A stretch of DNA of 64,000 nucleotides from Heliopora coerulea. Its lineage: Eukaryota > Cnidaria > Anthozoa > Scleralcyonacea > Helioporidae. The notes under the pieces are model-generated. The model was not told the origin of the DNA. It did no database searches and saw nothing but the letters and a program-made list of their open reading frames with translations. The stretch spans positions 558,001 to 622,000 of the forward strand of contig JASJOG010000018.1 in the NCBI GenBank assembly GCA_030142905.1. Direction: 5' to 3'. The translations under genes were made by a program, and so were the position numbers. Of the stretch, positions 38,001 to 49,400 are shown piece by piece. Within the stretch, counting starts at the first letter, position 1, and each line of letters begins with the position of its first letter.

Positions 38001-41000
38001 AGGATCTTGTCTCGGCGTTCCAATGCTATACATTGAATATCTTTCAACCTGATCTTGATCTTCCATCAGATAATGCGTTGTTTCTCGATCTTTTTTATTA
38101 TCTGCTGCTCGTTGCCTTTCGGTAGGTCGGTTGGATTCCTTTTGTCGCCGTTTTGCCTTGCATTTCCTCACGATATGACCTTTCTTGTGGCAGTAGAAAC
38201 ATTCTACTTCTTTAAATTTACACTGGTCAGCATATGTTTACCTCCACATCGGAAACAATCGAAGAACGTTTCCCTATCATCTCTGCCTTGTTTCTCAACT
38301 CTTTGATTAACTTGATGAACGTTTTGTTGATGTGCCGTCTGGCCCCCTTCCAATGAACTTTGTTGAATATCTTTGGCGTTCTTCGCGGCAGTTTCCATGC
38401 CCACGGATACTTCATAAGCTTTTTTGAAGTTCAGTGTCGTCTCAGAAAGTAAACGGCGTTGAATCCTGTTATCCTTGATTCCACAAACCAATCGGTCTCT
38501 TAGCATATCCTCTAACGCTCCTCCAAAGTTACAATGCTCCGTTAATTGTCTTAATTCAGCCACGTACGTCGCAACGGACTCTTCCTCTCTTCGAAATCTG
38601 CTGTTAAACTTAAACCGCTGCACGATTTCGGAAGGTTTTGGGTTTCGATGGTTCTTCACTAGCTCCGCTAACTCCTCAAATGTTTTCGAATCTGGTTTTG
38701 CGGGAGCTACCAAATTGTGAATAAGCTTGTATGTTTTGGCGCCACATACACTTAACAGGATTGATCTTTGTTTACCTTCGTCTTCGACCCCATTCGCAGT
38801 AAAGTAATGTGTTAGTGTTTCAATATACTTAACCCATTCCTCGTCTTCTTTATATTCCTCAACTTTCCCATAGGTTGCCATCGTCTCAAGCGTATAAACT
38901 ATTAATCCTCGTCGCCAATGTAGTATCTTGTCACCTTCATTACTTGACTATCAAAACGAGCTTGCTTATAACTTCCGGGGCGGAAGTGAATCTACTACAC
39001 TCTAGCTCTTTACATTTTAGTTGGAACATTTTTTCCGATTTTTTTTGTTAAATGCATTGTGAACAACCGTTGTCTCATGGGAGTCGTGGTAAAGTCTTTG
39101 TCGAGCTTATCCTGGTAAGGGAAGTCAGCTGGAAGGAAGTAGTCAATTATATTTATTGTAATCGGAATAATATGCTTAAAAATAGAGAACCGTCAGTAGA
39201 CCGTTAGAAACGGCATCTGACAAACGTGACAATGTGGTTTTGTTCGATCGAATTCTTCGTTGGATATCGATTACTTCACGTTCTTTGCCAGGAAGGCTTG
39301 TCATTAATGCCTTACGCGGGGTAACGACTCAAGACGATGTATCCCATTGCAGATAAGAAAAAGCAACACTTAATAAATTAAATACCGGTAGACCAAGGAA
39401 CGTCCCTTAAATGGTCTTTACATCGTCGCATTTCTTTACCGTGATAGACTTGTCTCAAGTTTTATCTGCATAAGGAGAAAATTTCGCTGTTGAAGGGTTT
39501 ACATAAAAAAATTTAATTCCAGGCTTTCATTATTGGGTTCACGATCTGGTAAAACAAAAGGACGCTAATGGGCTAAATGGTAAACGTTTCATCATTTTCT
39601 AGGCCCCACACTTCAGCACAATGCTTCCAAACTGGTTACACATTAAATGGCGTTCCGACATTCAAAGGTGGAATATCGTCTGCCTGTCCTGGTCAGAGTG
39701 CTCCTAAAGGTGGTCAGTGGTTTGACGTACGTGTAGAAGTAAACGAGAAAAAGGCGAAGATATATTTGGCTGGAAAACTGGTGAGAGAGGTTACACCTCA
39801 CTACCCGGCTAAAGGACAAGGAGGAGTTTTAGTAGCAAACGGATACAAGAACGTAGCGTATTTTAGAAATTTCGATATCACTCATTATGAGGACGAGTAT
39901 CTAGTGACGTCGTGTGTTGTGAAAACCAGCGGTATCTCTGGAAATCTTTTTGTGTTAGATGCCAACCATGGGAAATGGCCTACGGACGGATTCTGTTCTG
40001 CCTTGAACGATAAGAAGATTCTTAACAGTAAACAATACGCCGTATCGGCAGAATTATTCAACAAGATTGGTTGGAATGGTATCAATTCTGGACACCTTGG
40101 TCTTATTTATAACGCAATTGACGATAAGAATTACGACTTCGTTTATTTCAGGTATTGCATTTGTTGTTATAAAGCAGTTTTTATTCTATGGATGTGGACT
40201 ATCGTCTGAAGGCTCGCGGTTTTTAGCACAAATGATGTACAACGCTACTTTGTAGGGAGACCGGATTCTAACTTTTTTTTATTTCATACATATTTAAAAA
40301 AAAATTGAAGGAACTATTTATTTCACTTTTTCATTCGGTACATGATATATGAACGTTGTTTCAGGGGTCGAGGTATATGTTTTTGTAAGGCTAAATAAAT
40401 AAACCAAATCATCAGTAAGGTTGAGTTCTTAACTTATTTTAAACGCAGTATTTCCCTGAAAAAGAGGGAATCGTCCGAAAATCAGGAAAAAAGTGCGTTT
40501 GACATATGTGTTTGTATCATTTTGTTTGATCGTATGCTCCTTTATATCTTGATTTTCTGACGTTCTATTGCGATCGGGTCTTTCCTGCATACTTCTAATT
40601 CTTATCATGAGAGATTGATGTTCGGCGATGCCTCGAAATGAATAAATTAAAAAGAATTTTTGCATTCGAAAGACGGTTTGAAGTGATTACAATTTCTTTT
40701 TGATATAAAGATACCAAGGAAATGGGATATTCTCTTTTTAGGTATTTGATATGCAAAAGTAGGACCCATCGTTGTACTAAGTTTTTAAGAATTTATCTCC
40801 TTTCCACCTTGCGTGTTTTTGTTGAACTAGCAGCAGTAGTCAGCACTTCATGTGAGATATGAAAACTGAAAAGTTGATTGAAATAGGAGACAATACGGAA
40901 TTAGGTTGTTCAATGTACATGGCGTATCGCTTTTTGACAAAGACTTGATTGTCGTATAAATTGAAAGATGTAGATTTATATGTAATATTGGCCTTTATCA

Positions 41001-44000
41001 TAGTGACGACGTGGCCCAAGAAAAGAACGCAGTCGAGCATAATAGTCGTAAGCACTGAAAAAAATGTTTAATCTTTTCTAGGCCCCACACGTCAGCACAA
41101 TGCTTTCAAACTGGTTATACCTTAAATGGTGTTCCGACATTCAAAGGTGGAATATCGTCTGCCTGTCCTGGTCAGAGTGCTCCTAAAGGTGGTCAATGGT
41201 TTGACGTACGCGTAGAAGTAAACGAGAAAAAGGCGAAGATATATTTGGCTGGAAAACTGGTGAGAGAGGTTACACCACACTACCCGGCTAAAGGACAAGG
41301 AGGAGTTTTAGTAGCAAACGGATACAAAAACGTAGCGTATTTTAGAAATTTCGATATCACTCATTATGAGGACGAGTATCTAGTGACGTCGTGTGTTGTG
41401 AAAACCAGCGGTATCTCTGGAAATCTTTTTGTGTTAGATGCAAACCGTGGAAAGTGGCCTATGGACGGATTCTGCTCTGCCTTAAATGATAAGAAGATAC
41501 TTAACAGTAAACAATACGCCGTATCGGCAGAATTATTCAACAAGATTGGTTGGAAAGGAGAAAACTCTGGACACCTTGGTCTCATTTATAACGCAATTGA
41601 CGAGAAAAACTACGACTTCGTTTATTTCAGGTATTGCTTATGATGTCGTACATTTTTATTAAGGAGGGGTTTTGAACTATTGAAGAAAGCACAGCACGTT
41701 GATTGCCTTGGGTTAGCCGCTTTAATTTGTGGGGAAACAGGATTCAAAGTTATTTTACTGAATGGACAATAAATTAAATCTGTTGTCCACGTATGGTGAT
41801 TTGCGGCGATTAGCTCTTATTTTGAGGCACTCAGTAAGAATAAAAGAACATATAATCTGTTATATGAATTTTTTAAGTTTAGGAAAAGGAAAATAGATCT
41901 TCATTTTGATCTTTTTATTGCCTCACTTGCCGTGACATGGATTAGTAAAACAGTAAACACTGCCCAAGATATGCGAAAAGTTTATAAAAATATGCCAATA
42001 GCGAAGATGAATTGGGCCGTAGAACTACAAAAGCTTTGCTGTCTCAGCCACTGAGGGTTAATAGGTTAAAGGGTTTCTGCTTTCCAGGATTAATCAATTG
42101 TCTTTGCTGAATATTTACCTAAAGCAAAACTCCGTCATTGCCTGTTAGTCATTAACATGTTGATTATAGTTCGACATTGAATGCCGAATCAACGCACACT
42201 CTTTCGAAAGCAGCGAGTTTTGGTCTATATACTTGGCTTTATTATAAATTAGATGTGATTATGACTGAACTTAAGATATTGAACGCCTCTCCTTGACATG
42301 TGATTCAACAGAGAATTGCTTGAGTGTCTCTGTGCTGTGATAGGAACATGAATGACGTCATTTCAACCGGAAAGTGCCTAGCGAAAACACGAGGTGTAGC
42401 CGAGTGTTTTCTCGTATTTGCGAGAAGCAGTGGCGTAACTCGGACATATCAAAAGGGAGGGCTTTTAGGGGCCCTCAGCAAAATGGTGGGGGGTCAACAT
42501 CAAGAGCAGATTTTAGGGAGTGCCTCTCAAGCACTCAAATATGTCATCTTGCACACTGTAATTGTGGAGATGTCCAACTTTATCGAGGTTGATGATTACA
42601 TACATAACAAGTTGGGGTGGCCTTTGGGGTGGCCCAGTAAATTCATAGGGGACTGGAGGCCCCCAGGTTACCCCGGTAGTTACGCCAATTTCGAGAAGAA
42701 ACAATAAGAAGCAGCCGCTAGCTTTCAAATGGAAGGACTACAGAACGAGAGTTTGCAGGAAACTTACCCGCTACGGAATTACAGGAGTTCATACCAAAAT
42801 TATTTGATTCAAATTATTTTTAATTTCGTGCTCCTTTACTTGGTGATATGTAACCGGCGGACTTTAATTTTAATCGCCGGATCCATTATGTAATAATTCC
42901 TGCACGAAAACTGTGTTCAGAAGATAATATGATTATTGATAAGTGTACGTTAAGAAATAATTTATGTTCGCAACTGTATTGTAATGAGCAATGTATAGTA
43001 TAAGAAAAGATAGTTATATTCATTATAGCAGGACCGGGAGGAGGGGGCTCTTGAGGCATTTAAGGAGCTCACACTGCACGCAGGACTGGAGGGGACTAGC
43101 CCACACAAAAAGAACGGGTAGAAGGGGAAAAACGGGGAATTTGTGAGATATAGAAGAAGGTTCGTCATTCCTATTTACCCCTAGGGCCATCGTGTTTCTT
43201 AGCAGTCCAAAATTCAATCAGGAATGAAAAAACTTTAATACCTCTTCTAGGCCACACACTTCAACGCAATGCTTCCAGAATGGTTACACGTTAAATGGTG
43301 TTCCGACATTCAAAGGTGGAATATCGTCTGCATGTCCTGGTCAGAGTGCTCCTAAAGGTGGTCAGTGGTTTGACGTACGTGTAGAAGTAAACGAGAAAAA
43401 GGCGAAGATATATTTGGCTGGAAAACTGGTGAGAGAGGTTACACCTCACTACCCGGCTAGAGGACAAGGAGGAGTTTTAGTAGCAAACGGATACAAAAAC
43501 GTAGCGTATTTTAGAAATTTCGGTATCACTCATTATGAGGACGAGTATCTAGTGACGTCGTGTGTTGTGAAAACCAGCGGTATCTCTGGAAATCTTTTTG
43601 TGTTAGATGCCAACCATGGGAAATGGCCTACGGACGGATTCTGCTCTGCCTTAAACGACAAAGTAACATTAAACAGTAAACAATACGCCGTATCGGCAGA
43701 ATTATTCAACAAAATCGGTTGGAATGGTATCAATTCTGGACACCTTGGTCTCCTTTATAACGCGATAGACGAGAAGAATTACGACTTCGTGTACTTCAGG
43801 TATCGTATATGATGTGTTGTTTTCAGTGTACAGTTTTATTTTATACAGTAAATGCGGAGATTTTCTGATAAAACTTATAACGGACAAATATTCTTCGAAA
43901 AATTCCTGAAATGAAAAATGCGAAACGAATTTTCATGCTTTTTCCACGATTGATAAAATCTCTTTATGTATCTAAGAAACAAATTACAGCGTGGGAAGTG

Positions 44001-46426
44001 CTTCTGTACCGTGTCCATGCACTTGTTGGTTTGTACCAAAAATCTCATTCGTTTACTGTTTGTACCAGAAACGTGAAGCATTCGATCTCTGATACATCAT
44101 CTTGCCGTGCGTAAACACCAAACGCTTGCACTTTTCATGAAGTTGTTTATATCTTGTGATGGAGGGACTTAAGTAGAAGGATGATGGGCGTGAATCCACC
44201 TGTATTCCTGCTACCAATTTACACTTCACACAATATGTTTCTAATCCCTTCTTCGTTTATTACTTCATGTATGAATGGATTTTGGTCAGGACTCCATATG
44301 TTGTTTCTGAGAACTAGTCATATTACTAGAAATACGTGCACGCAACAACCCCTCGCCCATCCTTCCAATATATCTCTCGAGAATCCAAGTAACATTGATA
44401 ATTTTTCAAAATTCTCAAAAAGACAAATCCTCCTGACTATAACTATAACTGGTATTGGACATGCAATAAAAAAAAAATCCACACAGAATTTGGCCGCATA
44501 TAAACAACAATCCAAACTGGAAATTATTTTATATTTAGACTGCTTATAGTCATATTTACGTCTAAAATTTCAATTCTGCTTCATTAAAACAAAAAGTTCG
44601 GTGAGAATAACGTTGAACGGTTTAACAAATGGTAAGATGTCCATCCTTACAATCAAATTATTAAACAATGAATGATAGGATCAATACCCTGAATTATTTG
44701 CGGGTTTATGGTAATTCGTGTCATTTTCCAATTAGACTTCTCACTCACTTTGCCTTAAAGAAAGCTTGTTTTATTAGATGACCAGACTTTCCGTCTAAGA
44801 AGTGGAGCATTCTCATAGGTTATCAAACGGATACCGGCATTACGGACAGCTCATGATTGAACATTTTTCTGACATTTTTTTTGACTTTAAAAATTGATAA
44901 ATTATACGTTACCTCAAAGTTGGTTACAAATGTCTTTAAGATCTGCTATAAGGGTTTATGCTAAGTATTCATCCGGAAGTACAAGACTTTGGTGACGAAG
45001 ATGAAACGAATTACGAAATCGACGAAGTAAACAAAGAAAACACGAACGAATTCCGCAGTATTATCGCTGACCAAAAATCGGAAAATACAAAACATAAAAC
45101 AAAATACGACAAGCAAACTTTGTGCAAGTTTTGTCGAAAGAAGAACGATAAGAGGGAAGTAAAAGACCTACTTTTTCCAAGGCAAAACATCAATAAAAAA
45201 GAAAAATGGCGTATAAACCAGTAACCTTTGCGTATTTTCAACTAAGCATTCAGTGGCACCTCAACACAAAGGGTTTAACGGTAAATTTACACACAGACGA
45301 CTTTAAACTTTCTTGAGAGGTTTTAAAATCCTGATGAAAGCATTACCGATGGAATACGGTAAAGGTCATCATGCACAAATCACTCTTGAAGTGAGAAAGA
45401 CTGAAGCGGACAACTGTTTTCCCGAAGGATAATTTGGTGACCAAAAACAAGTAGCTTTGCAGCGAGTTACCTGGTGGCTGTTTACCTTGCATTTTTGTTT
45501 CGAGCCAAAAATACATCTTAATATCTTCAATGGGACGACATTTCATAGCAAAAAAAATCCTGATTGAGGCAATGAAATCTTTGTGTGGAAAGCGGAGAAA
45601 GCATCCAAAGACTGTCATGGCCTTGACAACTCTTCTGGATGACGAGTGTTCTATCCCACTTCTCAAACAATTGACCATGAACGCTGTCCGCTTAAATACT
45701 GCAAAATGTTCAAAAATAATTGTCGTACAGAGATGAATGAACCGGAATCTTCATTCTACTTTACCAATAAACACCAGCAAAATCTAGGCGGTAATATTTC
45801 GTACAAGAAGTCCCCCTTGGGGAAGAATGAAGTCGGGAAGCTACTTTTCAAAGCTGCTCAAAACAATTCCGTTCGCAGAACTTGTATTTCAAAGCTACTC
45901 GATTCAGACGTACCTGTGATTATGCTGCACAGGTAAGTGGTTACCAGAACGTGAAAAGTCCCAAGATTTATACTAATCGACATCTATTCAACTTCAGCGA
46001 AGAATGTCGTTTTAATACAGTTAGTCGCTTAGCAAATGTCCTGACAGCAAGCGAGTTCCCTTACGTCTTTTGTTCATATAAATCAGAAAGAACCAAGACA
46101 AAGCGTTGCTGCAAAAAGTGAGCAGTTGGCAAATGCATATTCCAAGGAGCTAACTTTGAGAACTGCTCTGTCAAGTCATAAATTGTCCAGTTACTGAGGT
46201 GGCGAAACCAGCCGCAGGCACCAAGAAAGCCATTTCCTTTGCCGGTCTTAAATCGTTTACTGGCTTCAGTGTTCAAATAATGTAAACAACTTGCGAGAGA
46301 TCCATACAAGGGAAAAAAGAACGAGACCTAATCGATTTGCTTCAATACGGTACCTAAGTACGGTTTGTTCAACAACATACCAGTCCCCGAGCTGGCACAC
46401 GGCATTTTTGAGTGACAAGACACCAT

Positions 46427-46487
<61 letters not shown>

Positions 46488-49400
46488 AAGAAAGATACAT
46501 ACACAAAGCGAAAATTTTTCTCCCTAGTAATCACCACGCGTGTAAAAGGACTCCACGCACGTCAAGATTAGTACCCTCGCACCGCGCTTCGCGCGGTGGG
46601 CGAGGGGATTATCGTTTTCGAAAAAAAGAAAAATAATCCCAATTGCCATACCCTATTCGATTCTATCTGACCAAATCCGAACATTCAATATGGCAAATGT
46701 AACAAGAGTAAAAGTGTAAACCTGATCACAAGAACTCTTTGACTCTTCGACCGCTGGAAAACTGAATTGCTAATGGATTGTTATTCTAGTCGTTGAATAC
46801 AGCACCGTGTTCCACGGTAAGTCGAAGGCGAAAAGTAACCATAGCTTTATTACTAAATTCCAAATTATCGTTATCCCGATTTAACGTCCGTATTTGTTAA
46901 GATTAGGAAGCAAGTTTTTGACCGGGTTCACTTCCACAATGAACCTGGATCAGGTTAAGTCTAATTAAGTGTTGACCTGTTTTTTTGACTCGAGTGGGAT
47001 TTGAACTTGCACCATCGGAATACGGTCCGCCGCTCTACCTGTTGAGCTATCGAGCCCACAGGGATTGGAGGCGAATTTTTATCGAACTTAAGCGCACGAG
47101 ATATTCTGGCGACGACTTAACGCTTATCCATGAAAGGATGTGCAGTGCTTTTTTTTTTCAGTGAGCAAGTGGTGGACCGATAGTCTGAAGGTGCGAGTTC
47201 AAATCCCGCTCGAGTCAACATTTTTCAGATGACTTCGGCCGTGTCAGATTATCATGAAAGATGTTTCTGTTCATGTATCTCTGAGGATTATCCTGAAATT
47301 TGGTAGTACAGGTACACGATCTCTTATCCGAAACCCTTGGGACCAGACACTTTTCGGAATCCGGAATTTTTCGGATTTCGTAACGGTAGTATTTACATAC
47401 CGTATATAGGGTAGACAAGAGGCACGCCTGACTAGTGGGAGCACTGAAAAACAACTGCGTGGCGTGGGTTGAGCCAAGGCCGTCTCGAAATAATAACTTC
47501 CGCTGTGCTTTACAAGTATTCTAGACGTGGAGTACAGCTTGACTATAGAGTAGAGCTATGCTCCTTGTAGAGCACAGCGGAAGTTATTTCGAAACGGTCT
47601 TGGTTGAGCGTAGGTCGCGTCCCGTCATGTTTGGCGCCAAACACGAGCGTTGATGTGCAGACGACATCCATGGAAAAAATGTTTGGTTTTCTTAGCTTTT
47701 TGATTTTCAGAATTTCGGATAAGAGATCGTGTACTTGTACATATGCAAAAGGAGGAGGGAGGTTCCCTCATTTACGGGGTGTGGCATATGTTCCGTAACA
47801 AACTTTCTCTGGTCTTTCCTGATTTGTCCTTTTGTAATTTATGTTTCTTGTCTCATTAAGATGGACAATAAAATTTCATCAGTGCAGTTAAATTTTTCTG
47901 AACTTTATGCTAGTTCTGCTAGTTGAGCTTCTCGTTGGTAAGTTTTTCCAAAAATGATGTTTTAGTAATTCTATTGGTATAATTTAGTTAAGAAGAAAAT
48001 TTATTTGATTTGTGAAAGTTCATCATGATACTAACGAGCTGGCAAAAGAAAAGAAAATCGGTCGAATTAATCATAGTAAGCACTGTAATAATTTATACAA
48101 ATGTTTTAATAGTTCAAGAAGCCTTTAGTTTGAAAAACATTTTCAAATACTTGACATCGGATTTTATCGGGATTTCAAAGCTTTCGTGCATTAAAAAGGC
48201 TCACATTCGGTTTGCCTGTTCAAACGGCACTCGGATTTTAAAATCTTTCATGTCGTAATGAAACTATTATGTTTCTGATTCAGTTAGAGGGATCAAACCT
48301 GCGAAAGTTTAATTGCTAGGTCCGTGTCACTCAATGGTTTGACCATCTCAACAGCGATCAGATGGTAAATAAGGTTAATCTGCCACATTTAACGCTAAAA
48401 GGTCCGGTCTAACATTTTTCTAGGCCCCACACGTCAACGCAATGCTTCCAGACTGGTTACACGTTAAATGGTGTTCCAACATTCAAAGGTGGAATATCGT
48501 CTGCATGTCCTGGTCAGAGTGCTCCTAAAGGTGGTCAGTGGTTTGACGTACGTGTAGAAGTAAACAACAAAAAGGCGAAGATATATTTGGCTGGAAAACT
48601 GGTGAGAGAGGTTACATCGCACTACCCGGCTAAAGGACAAGGAGGAGTTTTAGTAGCAAACGGATACAAAAACGTAGCGTATTTTAGAAATTTCGATATC
48701 ACTCATTACGAGGACGAGTATCTAGTGACGTCGTGTGTTGTGAAAACCAGCGGTATCTCTGGAAATCTTTTTGTGTTAGATGCCAACCATGGGAAATGGC
48801 CTACGGACGGATTCTGCTCTGCCTTAAACGACAAAGTAACATTAAACAGTAAACAATACGCTGTATCGGCAGAATTATTCAACAAGATTGGTTGGAGTGG
48901 TATCAATTCTGGGCACCTTGGTCTCCTTTATAACGCGATAGACGAGAAGAATTACGACTTCGTGTACTTCAGGTATTGTATATGATGTGTTGTTTTCAGT
49001 GTACAATTTTATTTCGTACAGTACAAAAGGAGATTTGTTGATAAAACTTGGAAACTGAAAATGAAACATGGTAAAAATGAAAAATGCAAAATGAATTTTC
49101 ATGCTTTATTCACGATTGACAAAATCTCTATGCATCTAAGAAACAAATTACAGAGCGGGAAGTGCAATCCGTGTCACTCAATGATTTGACCATCTCATCG
49201 ACGATCAGATGGTAAATAAGGTTAATCTGCCACATTTAACGCTAAAAGGTCCGGTCTAACATTTTTCTAGGCCCCACACTTCAACGCAATGCTTCCAGAC
49301 TGGTTACACGTTAAATGGTGTTCCAACATTCAAAGGTGGAATATCGTCTGCATGTCCTGGTCAGAGTGCTCCTAAAGGTGGTCAGTGGTTTGACGTACGT

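Larger units (their letters stand above)
34713..38999 (-). mobile_element. Full-length short-LTR Ty3/gypsy retrotransposon (mag-like)
   Basis: 4287 bp with 81-bp LTRs at both ends, flanked by a perfect 5-bp target duplication CTCTA (34708-34712 and 39000-39004). On the minus strand the order is LTR, primer site, gag, protease, reverse transcriptase, RNase H, integrase, polypurine tract, LTR, which is Ty3/gypsy order. Very short LTRs and a serine-tRNA primer recall the mag lineage. It is antisense to the host gene inside intron 12, so it need not block splicing. The coding part is broken in at least four places. Confidence 0.92.
43800..48423 (+). other. Intron 15 (4624 bp)
   Basis: The largest intron apart from the one with the LTR element. 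It holds a Crypton-like recombinase relic, an (AT)n tract, a tRNA-Tyr-like foldback and a nested inverted-repeat element. The last 130 bp again resemble the short 299-bp array introns. Confidence 0.6.

Noticed and set aside
23356..40209. Repeated ATG-starting frames beginning MVNVSSFSRPHTS as separate small genes
   Set aside because: The ATG and next eight codons lie in the intron 3' end (TTTTCTAG acceptor). Exons preceded by other intron types lack that ATG, and the frames have no signal peptide.
42324..42707. 127-codon plus-strand frame as a gene
   Set aside because: Most of it is the 263-bp hAT-like MITE and its flanks.
46987..47057. Functional tRNA-Tyr gene
   Set aside because: T stem is mismatched, the length is 71 nt, there is no intron (animal tRNA-Tyr genes usually have one), and the module is part of an inverted pair.
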